Assembly: GCA_015056545.1 (NCBI GenBank)
Contig: SVGE01000003.1
Coordinates: forward strand, 107,277-171,276
Length of the DNA stretch: 64,000 nt
Direction of reading: 5' to 3'
Source: Clostridiales bacterium
Lineage (GTDB): Bacteria > Bacillota > Clostridia > TANB77 > SIG350
Shown here: piece by piece, positions 40,455 to 49,687 of the stretch
How the letters are laid out: each line of letters begins with the position of its first letter
Numbering within the stretch: the first letter of the stretch is position 1
The notes under the pieces: generated by a model
Database searches by the model: none
What the model was told of the DNA's origin: nothing
The model's input: the letters and a program-made list of their open reading frames with translations, nothing else
Position numbers and translations under genes: made by a program

Positions 40455-41918
40455 TTACATATTATCTTCTGGTATTGGCATTTTCTTTAATATTTTTGCA
40501 ATTACTTCTCTTTCATCATAATGTATTTTTCCATCTTTTAATACTTGATATGTTTCATGTCCTTTTCCTGCTAAAACAACTATATCATATTTTCCACACA
40601 TTTCTAATGCTGATTTTATTGCATTTGTTCTATCAACAATAACTGTGTATCTTCCCTTTGTTTTCTTTATTCCTTCTTCGATTTGTTTTACTATTTCTTT
40701 TGGATTTTCTGTTCTTGGATTATCTGATGTTATTATAGTAAAATCTGCTATTTTTCCAGATATTTCTCCCATAATTGGTCTTTTTGTTGTGTCTCTATCT
40801 CCACCACAACCAAATACACAAATTACTTTACCTTTTGTATAACTTTTTACAGCTTTTAAAATATTTTCTAAACTATCTGGTGAATGTGCATAATCTATCA
40901 TAATTGTTTTACCATGCATATTAGGTACAATCTCTGATCTTCCTGGAACTTTGACTGTCATTAAACCTTCTTTTACTGCTTCATAGTCAATATTTAATGC
41001 AAGTGTTGCACTAATTGCTGCTAATGCATTATATACAGTAAATCTTCCAGGTATTCCTACTCTTACTTTATCTGGCCTATTATTAATAATTACAGTAAAA
41101 TCTACATAACTATTTGTAATTATTAAGTTATTAGCAAATATTTGTGGTCCATTATCTAAACCATATCTTGTTATTGGACATTTAGCTCCTTTTTCTATTC
41201 TTAAAGAATATATATCATCACAATTTACAAAACCTTGTTTGCACATATCAAATAATTTTTGTTTTGCAGCTATATAATTATCAAATGTTTCATGAAAATC
41301 CATATGGTCTTGTGATAAATTAGTAAATACACCAATATCAAAATCACATCCATATACTCTTTCCATTGCTAAAGCATGTGAAGATACTTCCATAACAGCT
41401 ACATCTACACCTTCTTGAGCCATTTTATAAAATAATGCTTGAAGTTGAATCGCACCTGGTGTTGTATTATTTGTTGAGTATTTTTTATCTCCTATCATAT
41501 TTGTAATTGTTCCAATTAATCCTACTTTTTTACCAGCTGTTTCTAATATATTTTTTATCATATATGTTGTTGTTGTTTTTCCCTTTGTTCCTGTAACACC
41601 TATTAGTTTAAACTTTTTAGAAGGATGATCAAAATAGTTACATGCAACCTGGGCCATTGCTTTTTCATTTTCTTTTACCTTTATCACTACTATATTATTA
41701 TCTATTTCTCCTTCATATTCTTCATTTACAAGTATTGCAATTGCTCCACTTTCTATAGCTTGATTTATATAGTCATGACCATCATTATTTTCTCCTTTTA
41801 TACATATAAATAATGTATTTTCTTTAACTTTTCTTGAATCACTTTCTATATTAGCAATTTCAATATCTTCATATTCATTTAAAACTTCTATACCTTCTAA
41901 TAATTTACTTAACTTCAT
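40455..41918 (-). CDS. murE: UDP-MurNAc-tripeptide synthetase MurE (meso-DAP type)
   Basis: The 487-residue ligase adds the third residue to the peptidoglycan stem peptide. The ATP motif is G-V-T-G-T-K-G-K-T-T-T near 107, H-A-L near 180, and the C-terminal domain has the D-N-P-R motif in I-T-S-D-N-P-R-T-E-N-P near 404. DNPR is the established mark of meso-diaminopimelate-adding MurE, as opposed to the lysine enzymes. dapA and dapB in this window fit that chemistry. It lies 15 bases downstream of the spoVD-like gene. Confidence 0.96.
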   Translation of the reverse strand: MKLSKLLEGIEVLNEYEDIEIANIESDSRKVKENTLFICIKGENNDGHDYINQAIESGAIAILVNEEYEGEIDNNIVVIKVKENEKAMAQVACNYFDHPSKKFKLIGVTGTKGKTTTTYMIKNILETAGKKVGLIGTITNMIGDKKYSTNNTTPGAIQLQALFYKMAQEGVDVAVMEVSSHALAMERVYGCDFDIGVFTNLSQDHMDFHETFDNYIAAKQKLFDMCKQGFVNCDDIYSLRIEKGAKCPITRYGLDNGPQIFANNLIITNSYVDFTVIINNRPDKVRVGIPGRFTVYNALAAISATLALNIDYEAVKEGLMTVKVPGRSEIVPNMHGKTIMIDYAHSPDSLENILKAVKSYTKGKVICVFGCGGDRDTTKRPIMGEISGKIADFTIITSDNPRTENPKEIVKQIEEGIKKTKGRYTVIVDRTNAIKSALEMCGKYDIVVLAGKGHETYQVLKDGKIHYDEREVIAKILKKMPIPEDNM

Positions 41919-41933
41919 AAAACTTCCTCCTAA

Positions 41934-44144
41934 CTAATGCAAATCATTATTTTTTGCTTTTAATTCAACTCTAACTATTGTACCTTTTTCAACTTGTGTT
42001 CCAGCTGGTGGATCTTGTGATGTTACATATCCTGAACCAGTTGTTTTAATATTTAATCCTTGTTCTTTGAGTATTGCCTCTGCTTCAGCTGCTGTTTTAT
42101 CTTTTACATCAGGCACTTCAATAGATACTCTTACTTCACTATCTTCTGAATATATTTTTACAATTGAATTCTTTTTAAGTCTTGTTCCAGCAACAGGCAT
42201 TTGGTCTGTTACTACACTGCTATTATAATCCCCTGTGCAAGAAATATCAACTGTTAATCCCAATTTTTCTAGTGTTTTCTTAGCTTCTGCAACTGTTTTT
42301 GTTCTAACATCTGGCAGTTGAATCTCATTTGAATTTACTGTATCTTCTACTTCATAATCTGGATTGATACCTAAATACTCAATTGATTCCTCTAATATTT
42401 TTTGAGCAAGTGGTGCTGCTATTTGACCACCTTGCCTTCCTTGAGGTCCTGTTGGTTGATCAAGCGTTACTAATATAACAAGCTGTGGATCACTTGTAGG
42501 TGCAACACCAATAAATGAAGCTATATATTCTCTGCCTTCTCCTATACCTTGTTCAGCAGTACCTGTTTTCCCTCCAATTTTATATCCTGCAACTTGTGCA
42601 TTTTTACCAGTACCTACTGATACAACACTTTCCATCATTGCTAATACTTTATCTGCTGTTTCTTCAGATATTACTTGTCTTACAACAGTAGTTTCTGTTT
42701 TACTAACTATATTACCATTTTCATCAGTAATTTGTTTTACAATATATGGTTTAACTAATTTTCCATCATTTGCAATTGAGCTAACCGCTGTTACTAATTG
42801 AAGTGGTGTTATTTCAAATCTTTGACCAAAAGCAATAGTTGCAAGCTCTACTGGACCACAATTTTCTTCTTTATGGAATGCACTTGTAGATTCACTTGGC
42901 AAGTCTATTCCTGTTGTTTCCATAAATCCAAATAATCTTAAATATTTATAAAAAGTTGTTGTTCCAATATTTTGACCTAATGATATAAAGGCTGGATTAC
43001 ATGAATTTTGAAGTGCTTTTGTTAAGCTTTGAGAACCATGTGGATTATAGTATCTCCAACAATTCATTCTTGCTCCACCTATTGTAATATGACCTGAACA
43101 ATTAAACACTCCTTCTTGTGTTGGATTAACAATATTTTCTTCTATTCCTATTGAAGAAGTGATTACTTTAAATGTTGAACCTGGTTCATATGTTTGAGAA
43201 ATTACATTATTTCTCCACATTTCATTTCTAACCTCTATTTTTTCTTCTGTTGTCATAGTATCCCATATAGCTAATATATCTTCTTCAGTTGGAGTAAATG
43301 GATTATTTAAATCATAATCTGGCATTGAAGCCATAGCTAAAATCTCACCAGTTTTAGGTCTCATAACTAAAACTGTTCCACCATTTTTACATTCATTTTC
43401 TTCTATTGCTTGTTTTAAATGCTTTTCTGCTATATGTTGAATAACTTCATCTATTGTTAATGTAACATTATATCCATTTTCAGGATTTATATATGTTGAA
43501 CTTTCAACTGGCATTTCATTACCATTAGCATCTTTTGTTGCAACTAATTTTCCTGGAACACCTTTTAAATATTTTTCATATTTAGCCTCTATTCCATAAA
43601 GCCCTTGATTATCCGTTCCACAAAATCCTAATACATGTGATGCTAAAGAACCATGTGGATATGACCTTTTTGTATCTTCAACAATACTGATTCCTTTTAT
43701 TTTTTCAGTACTTATCCATGTTCTAACAGCGTCTGTAACTGTTTTATCTACTTTTTTCATTAGTGTTTGTGGGACACTAGTTTTTTTGTTAAGTATTTGC
43801 ATAACATCATCATATACTAATCCATGATTTTCACTAAAATACTTAGCTATTTTCCCCTTCATTTCATCAGTTTTAACATTACTAGGTACTAATGCTATTG
43901 TTTCAACAGTTATACTAACTGCCAATTCTTTACCATTTGTATCATAAATAGTTCCTCTTTTTGGACTAATTAAACTATCTCTTGTTTGTTGTTCATATGC
44001 TTTTTGAGACAATTCTTCTCCTCTAAATGTTTTTAAATATAATACTCTAAATACTAAAACTGCAAATATAAATGCAAATACACATAAAACTATTAATATT
44101 CTAGTATTTTTTTTCAAATTTCCGCTTAACATAATACCTCCCAA
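41934..44144 (-). CDS. spoVD: Class B PBP with two PASTA domains, SpoVD/FtsI type
   Basis: The 736-residue transpeptidase has an N-terminal membrane helix (about 11-31), a PBP dimerisation domain, and a transpeptidase domain with STFK near 326, SCN near 389 and KTGT near 536. Two C-terminal PASTA domains begin near 610 (L-P-D-V-R-T-K-T) and 675 (V-P-D-V-K-D-K-T). SpoVD-like proteins of spore formers typically carry PASTA. In Clostridia this position often holds a single gene that may serve division, sporulation or both. It works with the SEDS protein encoded downstream. Confidence 0.92.
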   Translation of the reverse strand: MGGIMLSGNLKKNTRILIVLCVFAFIFAVLVFRVLYLKTFRGEELSQKAYEQQTRDSLISPKRGTIYDTNGKELAVSITVETIALVPSNVKTDEMKGKIAKYFSENHGLVYDDVMQILNKKTSVPQTLMKKVDKTVTDAVRTWISTEKIKGISIVEDTKRSYPHGSLASHVLGFCGTDNQGLYGIEAKYEKYLKGVPGKLVATKDANGNEMPVESSTYINPENGYNVTLTIDEVIQHIAEKHLKQAIEENECKNGGTVLVMRPKTGEILAMASMPDYDLNNPFTPTEEDILAIWDTMTTEEKIEVRNEMWRNNVISQTYEPGSTFKVITSSIGIEENIVNPTQEGVFNCSGHITIGGARMNCWRYYNPHGSQSLTKALQNSCNPAFISLGQNIGTTTFYKYLRLFGFMETTGIDLPSESTSAFHKEENCGPVELATIAFGQRFEITPLQLVTAVSSIANDGKLVKPYIVKQITDENGNIVSKTETTVVRQVISEETADKVLAMMESVVSVGTGKNAQVAGYKIGGKTGTAEQGIGEGREYIASFIGVAPTSDPQLVILVTLDQPTGPQGRQGGQIAAPLAQKILEESIEYLGINPDYEVEDTVNSNEIQLPDVRTKTVAEAKKTLEKLGLTVDISCTGDYNSSVVTDQMPVAGTRLKKNSIVKIYSEDSEVRVSIEVPDVKDKTAAEAEAILKEQGLNIKTTGSGYVTSQDPPAGTQVEKGTIVRVELKAKNNDLH

Positions 44145-44192
44145 TAAATTAAATGACTAGAATAAAAGATACACTTATCCCTATTCCAGTCA

Positions 44193-44684
44193 CTAATCTA
44201 ATAATTTTGCTACATTACTAAAAAGTTTTTCAAAAATATTTTCTTTTACTACAACATTTTCGTTTAATTCAACTTTATCCTGTTTTTCAATATCTACATA
44301 TTTAATTTGACTAGCAATAGGTTTTTGCATACCTAATTTATCTTTTGCATGTCTTTCTATTGATGTCAAATCTAAGTCACTTTTTAATCCTAATTCGATT
44401 TGGTCATTTGCTGTTTGCAATGCTATATATTCTTTTTTAATACCTTGTATTTCTTTAAATCTTCTATCTACAAGTGAATATCTGTAGCTAATAGTAAATA
44501 TTACTGCAAAGAAAATTGCTACACTAGTAACTAATTTAACTTTGTGCATGAATACAGCTTGTTTGTTAACTTTTACACTTTTCTTTTTTTGTGTATTAGA
44601 TGATTTTTTTCTAACATTATATTCATCTAATTTTCTTGGACTTGTGCCATATTCATATTGCCTATTTGCTACCATTATATTCAC
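44193..44684 (-). CDS. ftsL: FtsL/DivIC-like division protein
   Basis: The 163-residue bitopic protein has a long Lys/Arg-rich cytoplasmic N-terminus, one membrane helix (about 50-68) and an extracytoplasmic coiled-coil (R-R-F-K-E-I-Q-G-I-K-K-E-Y-I-A-L-Q down to about 105), followed by the family A-K-D-K-L-G-M phrase. FtsL helps assemble the FtsQLB complex that activates FtsW-PBP. The position between rsmH and the class B PBP confirms the call despite the poor sequence conservation of the family. Confidence 0.88.
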   Translation of the reverse strand: MNIMVANRQYEYGTSPRKLDEYNVRKKSSNTQKKKSVKVNKQAVFMHKVKLVTSVAIFFAVIFTISYRYSLVDRRFKEIQGIKKEYIALQTANDQIELGLKSDLDLTSIERHAKDKLGMQKPIASQIKYVDIEKQDKVELNENVVVKENIFEKLFSNVAKLLD

Positions 44685-44705
44685 CTACCTTTCAAATTAT
44701 ACTAA

Positions 44706-45629
44706 TTATATTTTTTCTATTACCCTTAATTTAGCACTTTTTGATCTGCTATTTAAGCTTAATTCTTCTTGCGAAGGTAATATTGGTTTTTTATTAATCA
44801 ATTTTATAACTGGTTTTGCACCACACATACATACTGGTAAATTTTTAGGACATATACATTTTCCTAAATAATCATTAAATACATTTTTTACAATTCTATC
44901 TTCTAATGAATGGAAAGTTATTACACATAATCTTCCTTTTGGATTTAAAACATCTATCATATCTCTAACTGTTTTTTCTAATAATCTAAGTTCACCATTA
45001 ACTTCAATTCTTAATGCTTGGAATGTTCTTTTTGCTGGATGTTTATCATCATATTTTCCTATTGAAGATTTTATTATATCTACCAATTCAAGTGTTGTTT
45101 CTATTTTTTTGTTTTCCCTATATTCACATACCTTTTTAGCTATTTTTTTTGAATAATTTTCTTCACCGTATTCAAATAATATTTTTACTAAATCATCATA
45201 TGAATAATTATTTACTATATATTCAGCTGTTAATTCATTTTCTTGATCCATTCTCATATCTAATTTAGCATCTTGGTTGTAACTAAAACCTCTTTCACCA
45301 TTATCTAATTGATATGAAGAAACGCCTAAATCTACAAGGATTCCATCAACACCAGATATTTTTAACTCATTTAATATTTCTTTAATATTAGAATTATTAT
45401 TTTTTACTATTTTAATATTATTAAATTTTTCTAATCTTTTTGAGGCTACTTCAATTGCATCACTATCTTGATCAATACCAATTAATAAACCAGCTCCATT
45501 TAATCTTTCAGCAATCTTAGTTGAATGTCCTGCTCCACCTAATGTGCCATCAACATATATGCAATTTTCTCTAATATTTAGATTATCAATACATTCATTT
45601 AACATTACTGAATAGTGATTAAATTCCAA
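44706..45629 (-). CDS. rsmH: 16S rRNA m4C1402 methyltransferase RsmH
   Basis: The enzyme methylates N4 of C1402 in 16S rRNA. It shows Y-V-D-G-T-L-G-G-A-G-H-S near 28, I-G-I-D-Q-D-S-D-A near 53, D-L-G-V-S-S-Y-Q-L-D near 100 and P-A-K-R-T-F-Q-A-L-R-I near 200. I place the start at the TTG of 45629 because GAGGTG lies 6 bases upstream and it yields the usual M-E-F-N-H-Y-S-V-M-L-N-E-C. The open frame begins at a GTG at 45638. The product is 307 residues. It is preceded by mraZ as in most bacteria. Confidence 0.95.
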   Translation of the reverse strand: MEFNHYSVMLNECIDNLNIRENCIYVDGTLGGAGHSTKIAERLNGAGLLIGIDQDSDAIEVASKRLEKFNNIKIVKNNNSNIKEILNELKISGVDGILVDLGVSSYQLDNGERGFSYNQDAKLDMRMDQENELTAEYIVNNYSYDDLVKILFEYGEENYSKKIAKKVCEYRENKKIETTLELVDIIKSSIGKYDDKHPAKRTFQALRIEVNGELRLLEKTVRDMIDVLNPKGRLCVITFHSLEDRIVKNVFNDYLGKCICPKNLPVCMCGAKPVIKLINKKPILPSQEELSLNSRSKSAKLRVIEKI

Positions 45630-45656
45630 TGTTAGCACCTCATTAAAATAATACTA

Positions 45657-45696
45657 CCTTGCAATAGGGTAAAAATTCCCTATTGCAAGTTTTTTC
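45657..45696 (+). terminator. Strong hairpin between mraZ and rsmH
   Basis: CTTGCAATAGGG pairs perfectly with CCCTATTGCAAG. The T6 run follows on the plus strand, so termination would be in the plus direction, where no gene is seen. On the minus strand it may act as an attenuating or RNA-processing hairpin after mraZ. Confidence 0.65.
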
Positions 45697-45826
45697 ATTA
45701 GTAAAATATTTCTTTCGTATTTTTAAAGCTTTTGTTTTTAATAATTTTTTCTTTAGTATTTTAAAATTTCATCTTTAGTATTTTTTTATTTTTTCTTTAG
45801 TAAATTTATATATTCAACATAGTTGA

Positions 45827-46258
45827 TTATATACCCAATAATGACATTTTTTCTGCTATCTCATCTGGGCTAGTTTCTGAATCATCACAGTAATTTTCCC
45901 ATTTGTCTTTATCCCAAATTTCTATTCTTGTTGATACCCCTATGATTACAACATCTTTTGTTAATGATGCATATTCTCTTAGGTTTTGTGATACAAGTAT
46001 TCTTCCTTGTTTATCCACTTCACATTCAATAGCTCCTGCAAAGAAAAATCTATTAAATGATCTAGCATCTTTACTAGTAAATGGTAGAGTTTTTAATTTT
46101 TCTTCAAGTGCTGCCCATTCGCTTTTTGAATATACAAATAAACAACCATCCAAACCTTTTGTAACAATGAAAGAAATGCCTAGTTCTTCTCTAAACTTAG
46201 CTGGCATTATTACTCTACCTTTTGTATCAATTGTATGAGCATATTCACCAATGAACAT
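45827..46258 (-). CDS. mraZ: Transcriptional regulator MraZ
   Basis: The 143-residue SpoVT/AbrB-type protein has two copies of the MraZ motif: [13 protein letters not shown] near 11-23 and [13 protein letters not shown] near 81-93. MraZ forms rings and regulates the division and cell-wall operon it heads. Three matching operator boxes lie at its own promoter (46286-46312), so autoregulation of the whole mraZ-murG unit is likely. Length is normal. Confidence 0.96.
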   Translation of the reverse strand: MFIGEYAHTIDTKGRVIMPAKFREELGISFIVTKGLDGCLFVYSKSEWAALEEKLKTLPFTSKDARSFNRFFFAGAIECEVDKQGRILVSQNLREYASLTKDVVIIGVSTRIEIWDKDKWENYCDDSETSPDEIAEKMSLLGI

Positions 46259-46285
46259 TTTCTTTCACCTCTCTTTATTTCCCTA

Positions 46286-46312
46286 CCACTTTGTGACACT
46301 TTCTACCACTTT
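46286..46312 (-). promoter_or_regulatory. Three MraZ operator boxes
   Basis: On the minus strand AAAGTGG, AAAGTGT and AAAGTGG occur as direct repeats with 3-base spacers (exact 10-bp period) at 46306-46312, 46296-46302 and 46286-46292. This is the AAAGTG(T/G)-N3 pattern I recall for MraZ operators in Mycoplasma. They cover the expected transcription start. Confidence 0.8.
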
Positions 46313-46318
46313 TTCTTA

Positions 46319-46347
46319 ATTTTAATATATATTTTTTAAATATGCAA
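46319..46347 (-). promoter_or_regulatory. Promoter of the mraZ operon
   Basis: TTGCAT (46342-46347), a 17-base spacer and TAAAAT (46319-46324) lie directly upstream of the MraZ boxes. Confidence 0.65.
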
Positions 46348-46404
46348 GTGTTTTTTGATATTTTTTTAATTTTTTTTAATTTTCCCTAGACTTTCATTTA
46401 AAGC

Positions 46405-46443
46405 CAAAAAAGAGATTGAACTTTATATAAAAATTCAATCTCT
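46405..46443 (-). terminator. Terminator downstream of the Spo0E-like region
   Basis: AGAGATTGAA (46411-46420) pairs with TTCAATCTCT (46434-46443), with T6 on the minus strand. Nothing else is seen in 46348-46404. Confidence 0.8.
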
Positions 46444-46451
46444 AATAATAT

Positions 46452-46571
46452 TTATTTAGATAAATCAATATCCGTAGAATTAGCTAAAATTATACCATAT
46501 TTTTCTTTAATTTTAGTATTCCTTTTATCTAATGCATCTCTTAATTTTAAATGACTACAAAATGTAGTCAT
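46452..46571 (-). CDS. Possible 39-residue ORF or gene remnant
   Basis: The frame reads as a plausible protein end (K-L-R-D-A-L-D-K-R-N, then I-K-E-K-Y-G-I-I-L-A-N-S-T-D) and stops just before a terminator. However, it has no ribosome site, and its first codons fall inside a perfect 11-bp palindrome (46549-46559 and 46563-46573). It may be the surviving 3' end of a lost gene. Confidence 0.3.
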   Translation of the reverse strand: MTTFCSHLKLRDALDKRNTKIKEKYGIILANSTDIDLSK

Positions 46572-46706
46572 TTAACTACTTATATATTTTATATTAATAT
46601 GCTTTTTGTCTGTTTAATTATTCCTAAACTAAAGATTATTTAACTCTCAATTAGAACAAAAGGCAAAAATATCCCTATGAATATTCTCACCTTCTTTCCT
46701 TTTAAC

Positions 46707-46844
46707 TTATCTGTTAATTCCGTAATACTCTTCTATTAAATTATCCAATTCTACACTAACTCTTAATATTTCATCATATGTTGCATTATTTTCAATTAAT
46801 TCATTTAATTCTATTCTTTTTCTATCCAATTCTACATATTCCAT
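46707..46844 (-). CDS. Spo0E-like aspartyl-phosphate phosphatase
   Basis: The 45-residue protein fits the Spo0E family: a first helix with R-K-R-I-E-L-N-E-L-I, then D-E-I-L-R-V-S-V-E-L-D-N-L-I-E-E-Y-Y, which contains the S-x-E-L-D-x-L-I signature with the catalytic Asp region. Such proteins dephosphorylate Spo0A-P and hold back sporulation. AGGTGAT lies 5 bases before ATG, and TTGACA-17-TAAATT (46862-46890) forms a promoter. The spacing and signature make this a real gene. It sits in the 715-base gap between mraZ and the M16 peptidases. Confidence 0.8.
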   Translation of the reverse strand: MEYVELDRKRIELNELIENNATYDEILRVSVELDNLIEEYYGINR

Positions 46845-46861
46845 AAGTATCACCTGTCTAA

Positions 46862-46890
46862 AATTTACCATAATTTTACATAGGTGTCAA
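46862..46890 (-). promoter_or_regulatory. Promoter of the Spo0E-like gene
   Basis: TTGACA (46885-46890), a 17-base spacer and TAAATT (46862-46867) on the minus strand. Confidence 0.6.
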
Positions 46891-46973
46891 TTTAGTATTT
46901 ATATTTTTATTTTTTTATTTTTTTCTTCATACAAATACTTGTACCTTTCTACAAAATACTACATTTTTAATAA

Positions 46974-48248
46974 TTATTTTCCTTTAATATATGACAGTGC
47001 CATATTATTTTCATTCATTAATTCCCTAAATACATTTTTTACATCATCTAACGTAACATTATCATATTCATCAATATAATCTAATGTATTAATACCTTTT
47101 ATATAATCTGCAAATATCATTCTTGAAATCTTAGGGACATTATTAAAATCAAATAAAAAACCACCTTTTAAATTTTTTCTTATTCTTTCAAAATTTTTTT
47201 CATTAATTTCATTAATAATTGTTTCTAACTTTTCAGTAATGTTTTTTACAACTTCTTCTGGCTTTGAAGAATATCCTTCCATCATAACAAAACCATAATT
47301 TGCTTCATAATTATAACTTGTTTCAATCGCTTCTGTAATTAAATTTTCATTATACATTTTATTATATAAATCACTACTTTTTCCTACTAATAAATCTAGT
47401 GCTATTTGAGTGGCTATATCAAATTGTATTTTTCTTTTAGGACTTCTTGAAGCCACATTATTATCTTTAAATCCTATTGCAAATAAAGGTGTATTTGTTG
47501 TCATATACTTTGTACTTTCTTTTTGATTTATTTCTTTTGGTTCTTCCTCAAATATATTATCTATTTTTTTCTTTTCACTTGTTTTTGGAACATACCCTTT
47601 TACTTTTTCTATTATTTCTTGTGGATCTACATCCCCACATATGCAAACAACCATATTTGAAATATCATAAAAAGTATTATAACAAGTATAAAGTGTTTCC
47701 TTAGTTATATGTGATATACTTTCAATTGTTCCAGCTGTATCTATTCTTATTGGATGTTTCACATATAAATTTTGTAATAATGTTATATATAGTTGAAATG
47801 CATCATGATCATCATACATTTGTATTTCTTGTCCTATAATTCCTTGTTCTTTTTCAACATTTTCATCTGTAAAATATGGACTTTGTACAAAATCAAATAA
47901 TTCTTTCATACATTCATCAAAATTATCTATTGTATCAAAAAAATATACTGTATGATCAGATGTTGTATATGCATTAGGATTAGCTCCTAAACCGACTAAT
48001 GTCATTAATGCATCTTCTCCACTTTCTTGTTCAAAAACTTTATGTTCTAAAAAATGTGCTACACCATCTGGTACTTCTATCACTTCACCATCTACTTTAA
48101 ATTTACTATTAATTGAACCAAATTTAGTACCAAACATTACACTTTTTTGTACAAATCCTTTTTTAGGTATTATTAAAATATCTAATCCATTTTCTAAATG
48201 TTCAATATATATTTCTTCTTTTAAAGTCTTATTTTCTATTTTTTCCAT
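46974..48248 (-). CDS. M16-family metallopeptidase, active subunit (YmfH-like)
   Basis: The 424-residue protein carries the inverted zinc motif H-x-x-E-H in V-A-H-F-L-E-H-K near residue 67, and the more distant Glu about 75 residues later (E-K-E-Q-G-I-I-G-Q-E-I). It is the catalytic partner of the pair. In B. subtilis the YmfF/YmfH-type pair is linked by annotation to the EF-P 5-aminopentanol modification locus, but the substrate is not known. It starts 12 bases after the partner gene, consistent with an obligate heterodimer. Confidence 0.88.
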   Translation of the reverse strand: MEKIENKTLKEEIYIEHLENGLDILIIPKKGFVQKSVMFGTKFGSINSKFKVDGEVIEVPDGVAHFLEHKVFEQESGEDALMTLVGLGANPNAYTTSDHTVYFFDTIDNFDECMKELFDFVQSPYFTDENVEKEQGIIGQEIQMYDDHDAFQLYITLLQNLYVKHPIRIDTAGTIESISHITKETLYTCYNTFYDISNMVVCICGDVDPQEIIEKVKGYVPKTSEKKKIDNIFEEEPKEINQKESTKYMTTNTPLFAIGFKDNNVASRSPKRKIQFDIATQIALDLLVGKSSDLYNKMYNENLITEAIETSYNYEANYGFVMMEGYSSKPEEVVKNITEKLETIINEINEKNFERIRKNLKGGFLFDFNNVPKISRMIFADYIKGINTLDYIDEYDNVTLDDVKNVFRELMNENNMALSYIKGK

Positions 48249-48260
48249 TTTTTCACCTCA

Positions 48261-49523
48261 CTACTTTTTAAGATAATATATAGTATCTATTTTTATACTA
48301 TTAGCAACTTTAATGACATCTTCCATTTTAACATTTTCTATTTCTTTAATAGTTTCTTCAATATTTACATTTGAATTAGATAAACATTGATTTATATAAT
48401 AGTTTATTATTCTATATTGTTCATCAAACAATGTCTTATAACTATTAATTATTACACTTTTAGCATCTTGAAGTTCTTTAGCTGTTATTTCACCTTTTTT
48501 CATATTATCTATTTGTTTTTTAATAACTGTGACTGCCTTATCATAATTATTAAGTTCAATACCTGCAAATATTAAAATAGTATTTGCATTGCGTATATAA
48601 CTTGAAGCTGCTGAATATGCTAGATGTTCTTTTTCTCTAACATATCTAAACATTTTTGAATTAGCACCAACACCTAAAACTGCATTTGCAATAGTTTTTT
48701 GATATGGTGTAAATTCATTTTCATTTTCTATAGTTGCTCCTATTACTAATTTACCCTGATTTATATCTAAACTTTCGTTAACAATATTTTCTTTTTCTTT
48801 AATAGTAGGAAAGCAATTTTCTACATTATAAATAATTTTTCTTTCTTCCAAATATGAATTACTAAAATATTTATGAAACAATTCTTTAACATTATCTTCA
48901 CTTTCATTTGTATATACAAATATATCTATTTTGGCTGTTTTTAATATATTTACATACTGATTATATAACATTTCATTTGTTATCTTATTTAAATCATCTG
49001 TATATCCATATACATATATTCCGTAATCTTTATTATTAAACATTTCTTCTATACATCTAACTCTTGCATATGATGTTTTGTCATTTATTTTATCATTTAT
49101 TAATATTTCTAATGTTTTCTTTTCTTGCACTACATATTCTTCTTTAAATAGTCCATTTTCTAAATATGGATTTAATATTATTTCTGAAATATTTTGAATA
49201 GCTTTCTCAAATAAGTTTTCTCCAACCATTTCATCTTTTGCTGTTTCTATATAAAATTTTAAAACATGATTTTTCCCAGCTTTATCTAATCCACAATCTA
49301 AACTAGCTCCATACATTTCTTCCATTTCTATTTCTAATTTTTTCATACTATCTAAACGCTTTGTTCCTCTTCTTAATACAGCTGGAATTAATGCATTTGT
49401 TGTAACAGTTTCTCTATTTAAAGGAACTGTTAATATTACAGATATAAAGTTTGTTTTATACTTATTATCTTTTAAATAATGAATATCAATATTATTTTTA
49501 AAATTAATTATTTTTGGTTCCAT
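48261..49523 (-). CDS. M16-family peptidase-like protein, inactive subunit (YmfF-like)
   Basis: The 420-residue protein has the M16 fold pattern, including R-R-G-T-K and M-Y-G-A-S-L near 50-75 and L-G-V-G-A-N-S-K-M-F-R-Y-V-R-E-K near 290, but the H-x-x-E-H zinc motif is absent from its N-terminal half. It is therefore probably the substrate-binding, catalytically dead half of a heterodimer with the downstream YmfH-like protein. Lengths match the B. subtilis pair. Cytoplasmic. Confidence 0.87.
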   Translation of the reverse strand: MEPKIINFKNNIDIHYLKDNKYKTNFISVILTVPLNRETVTTNALIPAVLRRGTKRLDSMKKLEIEMEEMYGASLDCGLDKAGKNHVLKFYIETAKDEMVGENLFEKAIQNISEIILNPYLENGLFKEEYVVQEKKTLEILINDKINDKTSYARVRCIEEMFNNKDYGIYVYGYTDDLNKITNEMLYNQYVNILKTAKIDIFVYTNESEDNVKELFHKYFSNSYLEERKIIYNVENCFPTIKEKENIVNESLDINQGKLVIGATIENENEFTPYQKTIANAVLGVGANSKMFRYVREKEHLAYSAASSYIRNANTILIFAGIELNNYDKAVTVIKKQIDNMKKGEITAKELQDAKSVIINSYKTLFDEQYRIINYYINQCLSNSNVNIEETIKEIENVKMEDVIKVANSIKIDTIYYLKK

Positions 49524-49639
49524 AATCTTCCTCCATTATAATTATTACCATATTTTCTTTTGAATATGCTTAATATATCATATATTTATTTATTATTCTA
49601 GTATATTTATTGAAAATATATAAATTTAACACCACAGAA

Positions 49640-49667
49640 AAACCTCAAGCAAATGCTTGAGGTTTCT
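49640..49667 (-). terminator. Terminator of the SLH protein gene
   Basis: AACCTCAAGCA pairs with TGCTTGAGGTT around a two-base loop. Confidence 0.8.
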
Positions 49668-49687
49668 CCTGAATAATGTTTGGCAAT

